From: Adiantum capillus-veneris | Lineage: Eukaryota > Streptophyta > Polypodiopsida > Polypodiales > Pteridaceae | DNA length: 64,000 nt | Assembly: GCA_014529385.2 (NCBI GenBank) | Contig: CM043946.1 | Location: forward strand, 35,045,558-35,109,557 | Direction: 5' to 3' | In this document: positions 20,745 through 31,013 of the stretch, piece after piece | Layout of the letters: every line of letters begins with the position of its first letter | Numbering within the stretch: position 1 is the stretch's first letter | Translations under genes and position numbers: made by a program | Notes under the pieces: model-generated | Told to the model about the DNA's origin: nothing | Seen by the model: the letters and a program-made list of their open reading frames with translations, nothing else | Database searches by the model: none

Positions 20745-20823
20745 AAAGTCTTCCTCGTCTTTCTCAAGGCAAGGACGATTTTGGTATAGAAGAACGATTA
20801 CGGCAACGAATTCTCTGTCACCT

Positions 20824-22605
20824 ATGGAGCAATTGATTGTAGTAGATATTTTGGCTAAAGTTGCGGAGATTCAAAGTATCTTTTCTTCACCTCTTTTCCA
20901 GCAAACCATGCAAGCTTTGCAACCTCCGCCGGTTGATGTGGACATTAGGAAGTAATATCTATGGAAGTTACAATCAAACCTCAAGGCCAAACTATAGTAC
21001 AACAAGAAGCTGTTCAAGAAGGAGCTGTTCAAGCAGAAGCCATCCAAGAAGAAAAAGTCTCAACACCTGAAGTGCCAAAGAAGAAAACAACCAGACGAGC
21101 TTCAGAAACCCGAGGATCTTCTCTTTATTCACCTCCGTATTCACCGCCATCCTCTCTCAGCATAAATTCAAAATCACGCAAGTAACACGAGCGTTCAAGA
21201 GATGATCATAGAAGGTACAAGAGGACCAGGACATTTAAGGCTGGAGATAAAGATATCATGTTTGATTCCTATTCTTGAAAGATGGACATTAAACATGCTA
21301 TGGCTTTTATCAAACAATTTGACGTTGCTTTCAAGGATGGAGATTTTTCTGAGCATTCCAAACTCAGGCATATGAGTACGTATCTGAAAGATACAGCGAG
21401 TAATTGGTGGTTAACCCTGATGGAAGAAGACAAGAAGCCATCTACATGGGAAGAATTTAAGCAAATTTTTTATTTTCAGTATCTTCCACCCAACTTTCAA
21501 AACGAGATTAAGAAGGATTGGGGCCGCTTATGTCAAACAGACAACCTAAAAGTTGCATCTTATATTTCCACCTTCTGGGAAGCCCTATTGTCAGTTTCTC
21601 CTTTTATGAAGATTTTTGAAGAAGAGAAGATATGAAAATTCGAATTTGGGTTACTGCCTTATCTGTATAGAACTATGAAAGTCTATCCTCACAGTACCCT
21701 TCAAGAAATTATTCAATCCGCTCGAATTGCTGAATCTTTACATCACCCTGATTTTTCGAGACAGACAGACATGGGCAACTCTCGTACCAAAACTGAAAGA
21801 AATTCAGATTTTCATAAGGAGCGGCAGAGATCATCTTTTACCCCTATTTCTGAAAAGAAGTCAAAGGGTAACATACAGAACAAATCTCCTTATCTTCCCT
21901 GTTCACAATTTGATAAATTTTGAGCCGAAGGACGTTGTTTTTCTTGTGGAGAACCGGGACATATAAAAGCAGATTGTCCACTTCTCGAGTCCACTGAATC
22001 TGTTAAACCTTCTTCCAATTCCATTCCAGATGTTCATGCCAATACTCATAAGAACCCAAAGAAGCGTCAATTATTAAAAGGATGGGGTTTCCTTGACAAA
22101 GAACGGGTCTTAATTCTCTTTGATCCTGGTTCAACAGATAATTTTATGTCTTTGGAAGTAGTAGAAAGATTAAACATTCCACCAGAACGACTGGGCACAT
22201 CTGTTGGTTCTGGATCAGCCTTTGAAGGCCTTACAACAAATTCTACACCTATTCAAGGGAAATTTGATATCACAATAGGAGAGAGCGATCAAGCTTCATT
22301 TCTCTTGCATCCTATAACTGCATGTGATATTATATTGGGGATGCCATGGCACTACCGTATTATTCATCCTCAAACGGATTATGTTAAGAAGACTATCATT
22401 TTACTTCAGAGGTCAAAATTTTCTTTTGGCAGCAAATGCTATTGATTTTCACCGGAAAACCCATCCCAAAGAAATCCACACCTTTATCACCAGCTGAAGT
22501 TGAAAAATTTATCTATGAAGGAAGATGTTTCTCTTGTGGAGAAAGAGGACATCGAAAACCCTCTCTTAAAGAAATCATGATTTTGTACCCCTTTTTGTAA
22601 CCACA
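20824..22605 (+). pseudogene. gag plus aspartic protease, family C
   Basis: ATG at 20,824 opens MEQLIVVDILAKVAEIQS; a frameshift near 20,950 moves to the frame that holds to 22,443 through stops at 21,183, 21,276, 21,633 and 21,921. In order: Gln/Glu/Lys linker, capsid (FDVAFKDGDFSEHSKLRHM; ASNWWLTLMEEDKKPSTWEE), knuckle CFSCGEPGHIKADC (21,936-21,977), protease with DPGSTDNF (Asp at 22,122; the usual S/T after D is P) and ILGMPWH. After the stop at 22,443 a shifted frame continues to a TAA (22,604 region) and contains a second knuckle-like module, CFSCGERGH, lacking the fourth Cys. All stops fit C-to-T changes. Gag would package RNA and protease would mature it. No polymerase genes follow. 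Confidence 0.85.
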
Positions 22606-22924
22606 TCAAAATAATATGAATTACCTTTTGATTTTGCTTATCCTTGAGCAGTAAGTCAAGTAGATTATGCTTATACTTGAGCAGTAAGTCGAGTACAGTT
22701 TGTCTATACTTGAACAATAAATCAAGTAGTTTCCGCTTATACTTGGGCGGTAAATAAAGTTGGTTATGCTTATACTTGAGCAGGAAGTCAAGTAGACCTT
22801 GATTCTTGAATCAGGCTACAAATCACCATGGTATAGGAAAGCCAAGTAGTATTTAGGCCAGTTTAGAGTCATTTCCCCTCTAGTGTGACTACAATTGAGG
22901 TCAATTGCATGGAAGTCAGAGGGA
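22606..22924 (+). other. 3' untranslated region with short repeats and polypurine-like end
   Basis: Contains four or five loosely repeated units of about 35-40 bases (GCTTATACTTGAGCAGTAAGTCAAGTAG and variants, from about 22,640 to 22,800). It ends GAAGTCAGAGGGA, a weak purine tract directly before the 3' LTR start at 22,925. Confidence 0.7.
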
Positions 22925-24035
22925 TGTTGCTAGACTGTCTATTTATGGCTAGCACAAGCACATGAATGAAGATGGGTTCTCATAACAAGAGAGATGGTTC
23001 TCTTAGTGCATGTTTGCGTTTGCATATCTCTTTTCTGTGTTGCATCCAAGGACGCCTGGGAAAGTGTAGCTATATGGGCATGTTAAAGAGTGTCTTATAT
23101 TTTTGCAGGATAAGACAACAGCAAGAAAGTGACCAGACAACAGTTGAGGTCAACTGTTTAGAAGTCAGAGGGATGTTGCAAAACCCTAACCCTAACAAGT
23201 CCTAACTCTAACCCTATGTTCCCAACAACCCCACATGGGTCAAGCCCTGAACCCACTTGGGATTAGACTACCTGCACAAGCAGTACCTGAAAAGCAGGTC
23301 AGCGCAAGGAGTCCAATTAGCAGTAGAAAGCAACGCAAGATCCTCAAACACAGAAAAAAACATGTGTAAACAGATATTCCCAGTAAAATCATGCGCAGGC
23401 ACTTTTAGATCCAGAAAAAGCAGCGCAAGACTTTAAATTAATTGAAGGAGGGGAAAAAGCAACCACTTGGTCTATTTTGGGGCAGAATAAAGCAAACTAA
23501 AGAAAAGAAAATCCTTTGTAGTCAGTTTATAAGGAAGGCAGGTGCGCCACTTGAGGACCATCAGATCCTAGCTTGAGCGCATGAGCATTGATGCAGAGAA
23601 GGACTAGTGAAGGCAGTATAAATCAGTTCCCAGTCTTGAGCGTAAGCAGGGAAGTACCAGCGCAAGTAGACACAGAAGGAAGAATACCAGTGCAGAGAGG
23701 AGGGAACAATCCAGAGTTAGCACAAGGAGGAAGAATCTAGAAGCAGTGTGAACAACAAGTGGAAGTGATCTATCAGAGTGGATTTCTCAGAAACCAGAGG
23801 GAATCAGAGATATAGTAGAAGAACTCGGATTCTTTGACTAGATGTGGGAATAGTGCCCCACTCCAGTAAGTATAGGACGTGAGAATAGTGCCCCACTCCT
23901 GGATTATTGAGGACGGAGGTGGGAATAGTGCCCCACTCCGGTTCATGTGCTTGTAAGAGAAACTTATCCTGTGAATAAAGAACTCATTCAAGGGGGCGAC
24001 TGGCGCATCTTCTAGTCCCTAGTGTTGTGTCGACT

Positions 24036-24102
<67 letters not shown>

Positions 24103-24150
24103 CAATATTTGCAAGTGTTTTAGTGTGTGTACACTTCCGATTCTGTGGCA
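22925..24150 (+). repeat. 3' LTR of the C2-C3 element
   Basis: Starts TGTTGCTAGAC, ends TTCTGTGGCA. It is longer than the 5' LTR mainly because of a CT microsatellite (24,040-24,098). Stem-loop units at 23,844, 23,879 (stem broken by G-to-A) and 23,919. AATAAA at 23,974-23,979. Telomere-like CCCTAACCCTAAC near 23,184. Confidence 0.85.
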
Positions 24151-24155
24151 CGACA

Positions 24156-24555
24156 CATACATGCTTACGGTCAACTTTGTGTTAACACTCTGCTAACACA
24201 TGTATGTTCTATCTGTGAAACATGTTGCAATGACTTAGTGGAAATCGTCACACTTTGTCATTGCTTTTTCTTAGAGCGAGTTTGGGAATTATCGCACTAT
24301 CATGATCGGACACACATTGGCACGGTTGTACGTATCCATTCTTGAGCAGTAGCTGAGTAAACCAACAGTTTCAAATGCAGTTACAACATGTATTCATTTC
24401 ATAGAAGTAATCATTGTATTCTTGACAACTAGCAAGCCATACTTACTTCTAAATCATTGATTCCATATGGACACAAGAAGTGCTAGCCTGTACATCATCT
24501 CTTCCATGAGCATTTGTCACTTGGACAATCCTTTTCTCCTCTGAGATGTTAGGGG
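24156..24555 (-). other. 3' untranslated segment of F', right piece
   Basis: Continues the F' sequence after the C2-C3 insertion. The text CATACATGCTTACGG at 24,157 also occurs at 19,489, so the F' 3' region holds a short direct repeat near the insertion site. No coding sequence. Confidence 0.5.
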
Positions 24556-26515
24556 TTAAGGTAGGTTGCAGGCCAAATGCTTCAAGGTAAAGTTCCAATA
24601 CATTAGGTGACTCTGTGCAAGTTCACCTTCTTCCATCCACTTAGCATCCATAGGTGGATAATTCCTGAACGTCACCAAATAACATCTAGCAACCTTGCCT
24701 CTCACTTTTCTTTCCTTATGTGTCGATATCTGTTTAGGAACTAAGATTTCATCAAGTTCCTCAACCTCAGGTTGATCCTCGGCTGGTATATCCTCTGGCA
24801 CATCTCACACGAAGGGTCTACGAAGACTGACATGGAAAGCATTGTGAATCTTCCAATTGTTAGGCAATTTCAGCCTATAGCTACCTAACATCGCTGATCT
24901 TCTCTGTGACTTGAAAAGGCCCATAGTAACACATACCAAGCTTTGCGAATAGGCTTTCCTTGCCTTTTCGTTTCTTTAGCCGTGCCTTTTCAAACCACAA
25001 CAGTACCCAATCACCAAATAAAAATAGCAGTTCACGACGGTGATTATCAGGAGCTTTCTTCTGCTTTGCCCGAGTCTTTTCAAGGGCATGCTTACCGATT
25101 TGCTTCAAAAACCTTGTCCTTCGTATGTAAAATAGGAGGAATTTTCTTGCCACCTTCAACTATCTCAAAAGGTGCTTTGCCTGTTGAAGAATGCATTGTA
25201 TTATTGTATGCATACTCAACCAAAGGTAAATACTGTTCCCGTTTTGCCTTATGCTCTGACACATAGCATTTAAGCAGATCCATGATAATAGAATTTGCCT
25301 CTTTTGACTGTCCATCAGTTTGCGGATGAAATGACGCTAAAAACTTAAGCGTCGTGCCCATGTTGTCAAATATGCATCTCCAAAATAAACTTGTCATCCG
25401 TGGATCACGGTCACTGACAATCAACTGTGGCATACCATGGTACTTAAATACATTGCAATAAACAATTGTGCCATCTGATCTGGTTTTATCTTCTTCCTCA
25501 CAGGAATGAAATGGGCTTGCTTACTGAACCTGCAAATGATAGTCCATATATCATCATTTCTTGTCCGAGTCCTCGGAAGATCAAAGATAAAATCCATTGC
25601 AATACTTTCCCATAGCCTATTTGGAATAAGCAATGGCTACAAAAACGTGGTGCTTTTTGCCTGTCAAACTTGACAGGCAAATCAAACATGCTCGCACAAA
25701 AGCATCCACATCTCTTCTCAAAGCAAGCCAATAAGCAATGGCTACAAAAACGTGGTGCTTTTTGCCTGTCAAACTTGACCTTTTGGCAAATCAAACATGC
25801 TCGCACAAAAGCATCCACATCTCTTCTCAAAGCAAGCCAATAAGCAATGGCTACAAAAACCTGGTGCTTTTTGCCTGTCAAACTTGACCTTTTGGCAAAT
25901 CAAACATGCTCTCACAAAAGCATCCACATCTCTTCTCAAAGCAAGCCAATAGAAGAATGTTTCAACCGCTTTCACTGTTACATCAATACCACGATACCCT
26001 ACATACGGTGGAGAATGACTTTCAGTCATGACCTTATGCCTTAATGGCCTGCATCATCATAAATCCATCTTTGAGAAGATAATGTTCATGATGTTGTCCA
26101 TCAACTAGCTGATCATAGATCCTTGCAAAATCTTCATCATTTGCATACTGATCCTTCATATCATCAAGCTCGTGATGATAAAGAATTGACACAGCTGAAA
26201 TTTGTGGCTTTCTTGACAAGGCAGCAGCCACAACATTCTTTTTTGCCTTCCACATGCATAATTTGAAAGTAGAACATTGACAAAAAGTTTGCCCATCGCA
26301 TATGCTTTTTTTAATAACTTAGTCTGTGTCAAGAAGTAGCGCAAAGTCTGAGGATCTGTCTGGACAACAAAATCAGCCCCTAGTAGGTAGTGTTTCCAGC
26401 TTGAAAGCGCATGAATTACGGCCATTAATTCTTTCTCATAGACTTGCATGGTCCTTTCTGGCCCTTGTAGAATTCTGCTTTCATAAGCCACTACCCGGCC
26501 ATCTTGCATTAGCAT
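24556..26515 (-). pseudogene. Chromovirus F' pol remnant: RNase H, integrase, chromodomain
   Basis: Minus-strand order from 26,515 downward: RNase H ([39 protein letters not shown]), linker NVVAAALSRKP, integrase zinc domain (RRDVDAFVRACLICQ; the second His is Tyr), integrase core (first Asp in AMDFIFDLP, second in VSDRD), and a chromodomain-like end (ARCYLVTFRNYPPMDAKWME). The third catalytic position reads TDGQSKEAN: Lys stands where Glu is expected. A 105/109-base triplication in the zinc-domain region shifts the frame. RT, protease and gag are missing: the coding text ends at a (TA)n microsatellite. Integrase would insert the cDNA in the nucleus. This copy cannot. Confidence 0.85.
25627..25949. 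repeat. Tandem triplication inside the integrase region
   Basis: Three head-to-tail copies start TAAGCAATGGC at 25,627, 25,732 and 25,841. Lengths are 105, 109 and 109 bases; the first copy lacks four bases (GACAGGCAAATC versus GACCTTTTGGCAAATC). None is a multiple of three, so each junction changes frame in the minus-strand pol. Copies differ at only a few positions, so the duplications are young relative to the element. Confidence 0.92.
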
Positions 26516-26523
26516 TGCATGCC

Positions 26524-26657
<134 letters not shown>

Positions 26658-26699
26658 CTCCAATGTATCCAACAACAAAGTGCATGTATAATGGGTCGA

Positions 26700-27700
26700 A
26701 TCATGTTGGCTTAGCAAAGTAGCAAGAGCATGCACAATTGGCATCCCAATAGCAGCCAATGTAGCAACAAGAAGTTTTTCAACAACCAATGCAACAGTTT
26801 CAACAACCTAACATGCCTTATGGATAGCAGAAGGTACCCCAACAGCCCCGATGATGCAACAACAACATGGTGTTCAATATATCCCTGTCGGTCAAGCACA
26901 ACAAAACATTGGCTATCCACAACAGCAACCCCTTCAACAAAATGTAGTGGTTCAACCGGCCATTGCCAACATCACACCCGAGAAACAAAGGATCTAATGG
27001 AGAGACAATAGGGGTGGATGGGGCAATGGAGGCCGCGGAAACATCCGTAGGGTAAATCGTTTGAATAACTGTGATTGTTATTACTACGAGGAAGATGGTC
27101 ATTTGAAGTATTAGTGCACGTTATTTTTGACTCATAAGGAGGAGACGAAACATAGCAGGAATCTCCATCGGAAAAACAACAACAATAATAACAACAACAA
27201 TTAGAATCAAAATCAGGCTATTTGAGTCAATATGGTTTCAATCATACCTCTATCCACCACGACAATTCACCTAGGGAATCCATAAGTGAAGTGATGGCGG
27301 TCACAAGGCAAATGGCACAACAATAGGAAATCCCACTAGCAGGTTTACCATAGGAAAGAGGCAAGTAGCCTATAGTGTATTGGGATAAACAACACCACGT
27401 GGGCACGCAAGGACAACATTTGGTTGAGGCAGATATGTCTCCCATAACTTTGTAGAAGGTCTACTCGAAGCTGTATACATCGGTACCGACTTTTGTCATT
27501 CCTTCCAAGATGTCAGAGAACCCAACAACAGTGAGTAGTAGCAAATGAGTCCATTTTGAGGACACTGTAGTTTATCAAAACTAGTACCACACCAGAAGGG
27601 GGAGCATATGATGCTCAGGAGACAACTAAAGAGAAATGAGCAGTAATGGATGTATCGGGCCTACTCGACAAAGGAGACTTTGTGGCACCATCAAAAGGTT
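26700..27700 (+). pseudogene. Decayed Gln-rich gag, family G
   Basis: Plus-strand text is Gln-rich (QQEVFQQPMQQFQQPNMPYG), shifts frame near 26,850, then runs NIGYPQQQPLQQNVVVQPA and a Gly/Arg-rich segment (WRDNRGGWGNGGRGNIRR). A zinc knuckle follows near 27,073: CYYY-x4-H-x4-C, with the second Cys as Tyr (TAC for TGC) and TAG in the gap. Then THKEETKHSRN and an Asn-rich tract. Stops are TAG, TAA and TGA, mostly where CAG, CAA or CGA would fit. No protease or RT of this family is present. The left edge is the microsatellite. Confidence 0.6.
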
Positions 27701-27771
27701 GCAGGGGTGCAAGAACAAGGAAAGAATAAGTTATGGAGTTTTTTCATAGCGCAAGAAGAAACCCTTATGTA

Positions 27772-28355
27772 AATGTAAAGTTGTAAATTTAATACCCCTT
27801 TTAATGAGTTCATGTGGTAGAGTCGAGGAGGTCCACTAGTAAGAAATTTTATGTATCATCACGTGCGTTTAAGGGTAATTTAAAAACCCCTTACACTTAC
27901 ATGCTTATATGAATAAAACAATCCCTTGTTCTTCATAAACTTACATTATTTTTTTCAATTAGATTAAAAAAATTCTCTTATAAATTTAATTATATAACTT
28001 TTTAAATTAATATACCCCTCCTGATGAGCTCATGTGTTACACTTACATATTTTTAGGTGAATCCCCTAGGATGGTAGACTTACATTTCTGGATGTGCACC
28101 CTTGTGTGTGCGTGCGCGTGCTCAAGGGGTAACTAAAAAACCTCTTACACTTACATACTTTTATGAATAAAATAATCCATTTTTCTTCATAAACTTATGT
28201 TTTTTTAAATTGGATTAAAAAACCCCTCCTATAAATGTAATTCTGTAAATTTTTGAATTGATATACCCCTTCTAATGAACACACATGCTATACTTACATA
28301 TTTTTAGATGAGCCCCCCGGGGTGGTAGACTTACATTTCTGGGCATGCACCCTTG
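27772..28355. repeat. AT-rich tandem repeat, about 2.5 units
   Basis: TTACACTTACAT recurs at 27,891 and 28,145 (254 bases apart). TACCCCT..TAATGA.TTCATGTG-type text recurs near 27,793, 28,013 and 28,264. GGTAGACTTACATTTCTGG recurs at 28,073 and 28,326. So two full units and one partial of roughly 220-254 bases lie in tandem. No ORF. It could be a small satellite array or a repeated terminal region of an AT-rich transposon. Confidence 0.8.
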
Positions 28356-28356
28356 A

Positions 28357-28358
<2 letters not shown>

Positions 28359-28400
<42 letters not shown>

Positions 28401-28500
28401 ATGCATATTCATATCAATCGTATGATGCACACATATGTGTAGTTCTATGAGTGCACAAATATATGTATGTATATATGTACACACACACACACACACACAC
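28359..28500. repeat. (TG)n and (CA)n microsatellites
   Basis: About 19 TG units at 28,359-28,397 and about 11 CA units near 28,480-28,500, separated by about 80 bases, so the two runs could pair with each other. Confidence 0.9.
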
Positions 28501-29525
28501 ATGTGAGTGTGCACATACAAGTGGGTGTGCATACACGTGTACATGCTTATGGATGGAGAGACAAAGACAAAGGGGGGGAGGGAGAGATAGATAGATAGAA
28601 CCTACTAACGCCCTCAAAGACCAAATATGGGCTATGGGACCAAGAAAAACATTACAAAAGCATCTCCTTATCGTTCAAAAGGGTTTGGTTTATACAACTC
28701 AATTGGGGCATTAAAGCCCATTATAAAATCAAGACTTGTGAATACTTCAATCTAGGATAGAAGCAACCTTATGAAGACCAAAAAAAAAAAAAACTAAAAA
28801 ACTCTCTATCCAGGGGAGGGGGGTTGGGTTGGGTGACCAAAAATCTTGGATGTCAGATTTCCCATTGTGTAGAATTTCCCATCTACAAAATTTGTTTGAG
28901 ATGGACCTTTTATTATTGTATCATTCCCATTCATAGATGGGTTTGTGCGTTTATCTGGTCGGTCCAATAGATGGGTAAGTGAACTAGTTTAAAATAATTT
29001 TAAAAACTAGAGTGACAATTTTTTTTTCTATTTGAGGTGAAGATGTCCACATAGAAATTCTCACCATCTCATTTGAAATATATCTTTTAAAAGACAAATA
29101 AGAGGTAAGAAAACCATTAAATTTTGTGGGATTTAAGAAAAAAACCTTCAAATTTGACTTTTTTACCTTTTGAATTTTTATGGGAAGGTCTTCAAATTTT
29201 TGGGAAAATATTTTTTTTTTTAGCATTAATTGTCAAATGGTATTATCAGTATTTTACATCCTGGTGGAATATAGATTACACATATGCTCTACATTTTTGA
29301 TAAAAATGTAATACTTTATTGTAAAAGAACTTACAACTTGAGATAATTTCTCAATGCTCTTCCGATGATTAGAGAGGGTTTAGAGTAGGGATATCATGCT
29401 ATATAGGGAAACTCCAAGTTTCAAAATATGATGTATTAATTTCTATTTTGGAAAGATAACTAAATTATTATGGCATGAAATTAAAAATTATTTGAAAACA
29501 AAATGGGAAAAGAACATATAGAAGT
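28501..29525. other. No gene seen; AT-rich
   Basis: Low-complexity AT-rich sequence with a GATA run (28,586-28,599), an A13 run (28,780-28,792) and T runs near 29,018 and 29,212. No conserved coding region. Confidence 0.5.
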
Positions 29526-29843
29526 TTATGTTTCAAAAGGACATAAATACAATATTGGTTTAACAAAAGATTTGGGAAAATAACTATTTAGAAATGTGAC
29601 AACAAATCCATGAAGCAAAGTCAAGCTGAGGAGGTTTGAAAATGCTAACCAAAAGTCTGTCCATAACTCAAAATAGTAGGCAAAGTAAAGTAAAACAAGT
29701 GCAATAAAAGCACCACATGCAATCAAAATAGAAGGAAAAAAATAGCCCATGTAAATCCAAATTGCAATGAGGTAGGCTATGATTAAAGTTGTTCCCATGA
29801 ATGTAAGGCACAACCACGAGAAAAAAAGAATGAGAGCACGCAT
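29526..29843 (-). CDS. Hypothetical multi-pass membrane protein fragment, 105 aa
   Basis: An uninterrupted minus-strand frame with TAA stop. At least three strongly hydrophobic segments are visible: around residues 4-27 ([20 protein letters not shown]), 30-52 ([20 protein letters not shown]) and 62-85 ([20 protein letters not shown]), with a short polar C-terminus. The upstream (5') side abuts RT fragment B1 at 29,848, so the N-terminus may be cut. I recognise no family. In AT-rich DNA, T-rich codons give hydrophobic peptides by chance, so this may be spurious. Its length without stops on the T-rich strand is the main support. Confidence 0.3.
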   Translation of the reverse strand: MRALILFFSWLCLTFMGTTLIIAYLIAIWIYMGYFFPSILIACGAFIALVLLYFAYYFELWTDFWLAFSNLLSLTLLHGFVVTFLNSYFPKSFVKPILYLCPFET

Positions 29844-29847
29844 GTCA

Positions 29848-31013
29848 CCATCTCGTGGACCCGATCTTGATCACAAGCTAGAGCTTTTCCCTGATACCCA
29901 TCCCGTCTCTCGACAACCTTATGGGTTCAAACCGAAAGAGGAAAACGAGATAGCTAGGCAACTTCACGTCTATCTTGCGAAGAGTTTTACTGAACCAAGT
30001 AAGTCTTTATGGAGCGCTCCTGTGCTTCTTTCTAAACAGAAGGACGGAGGGATGTGCTTTTGCGTAGATTACAAAGGTCTCAATATAGTCACCGTAAAAA
30101 ATAAGTATCCGTTGCCTTGAATGGATGATTTTGTGGATCGCATCTCGGGTGCCTGTTATTTCACCGAGATCGTTCTACGGCCTGGATACCATCTAGATAC
30201 ACCCATGTGATGTCCCAAAAACTGCATTTCATACACGGTGACATTACAAGTTTTTGGTTTTACCCTTTGGGTTAACCAACACTCCTACCACTTTCCAGCA
30301 GATTACGAATGATCTCTTTCGTCTGTAGCTCGAAAAGTGGGTTGTTGTGTTCCTCAATGATATCTTATTCCATAGTAATATACTCGAGGAACATCTACAA
30401 CAATTTCGTCTCGTCTTATGTATTTTAAGGCGGGAGAAGTTGTATGTGCAGGAATCTAAGTGCAAATAAAACCACGCCACTAACTTTTGTGACAAAGAGG
30501 GAACGACATCATTCCTTTTCGCATCGAGTTGTTGTATCTGGGTCACATCATCTCAGTTGATGGCATTTGCATTGACCCCAAAAAGATACGTGTTGTGTTG
30601 GATTGGCACATTCTTCGCACAATCAGACAAGTGAAATTCTTTCTTGACTTCTTTCGAAAATTTAGTAAAGCCTATGCTTGCATTGTTGAACCCTTTACCG
30701 GTCCGTTTGTTAGAGGGTGACCGAAACAAAAAGCTTAATGTTAGTCCATCTATCTAGTGGACTGACGAGCTTGATCAATGCTTCCAAACATTGAAGCGAC
30801 TTGTTACTACAACAATGATGTTGCAGATTATTGCATACTGGCTATTTATGCCCACATGAATATGAATGTAATTTGGTTGTTGCAACCAACAGTTTTGATT
30901 TCTAAATCTTGTGTATTTAGGAATTAATAGAACATGCCTCTTAACTTGACATATACACTTTATAGTTGCCTTGTGTGTACTATCAGTAGTAGTCTGTCAA
31001 CTTAAGTATGACA
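29848..31013 (+). pseudogene. Gypsy reverse transcriptase fragment B1
   Basis: Begins abruptly within the RT lead-in ([10 protein letters not shown]), then [39 protein letters not shown] and KNKYPLP; a frameshifted stretch follows with the FG and FLxDI-type active-site region (Asp codon altered to Asn: CTCAATGATATC at about 30,354), then DPKKIRVVLDWHILRTIR and the start of RNase H (IWWTDELDQCFQTLKRLV). It ends in a non-coding tail closing AAGTATGAC at about 31,013, the same place as B2. It is a second copy of B2 (44,505-45,834) lacking about 150 bases at the left. Confidence 0.8.

Larger units (their letters stand above)
19540..24150 (+). mobile_element. Complete non-autonomous family C element (gag-protease only)
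   Basis: LTRs 19,540-20,731 and 22,925-24,150 flank a 2.2-kb internal region. Perfect 5-base duplication CGACA on both sides (19,535-19,539; 24,151-24,155). Primer site TGGTATCGGAGC (20,733-20,744) has one mismatch to iMet. The internal region codes gag, zinc knuckle and aspartic protease, then stops: there is no RT, RNase H or integrase, so movement would have needed proteins from another element. It sits inside the 3' non-coding part of chromovirus F'. Five or more stops and one frameshift show it is now dead. Confidence 0.9.

Noticed and set aside
19801-23220. Interstitial telomere or chromosome end
   Set aside because: CCCTAA runs are only 2-3 units and recur at the same position in each C LTR, so they are part of the LTR, not a telomere relic.
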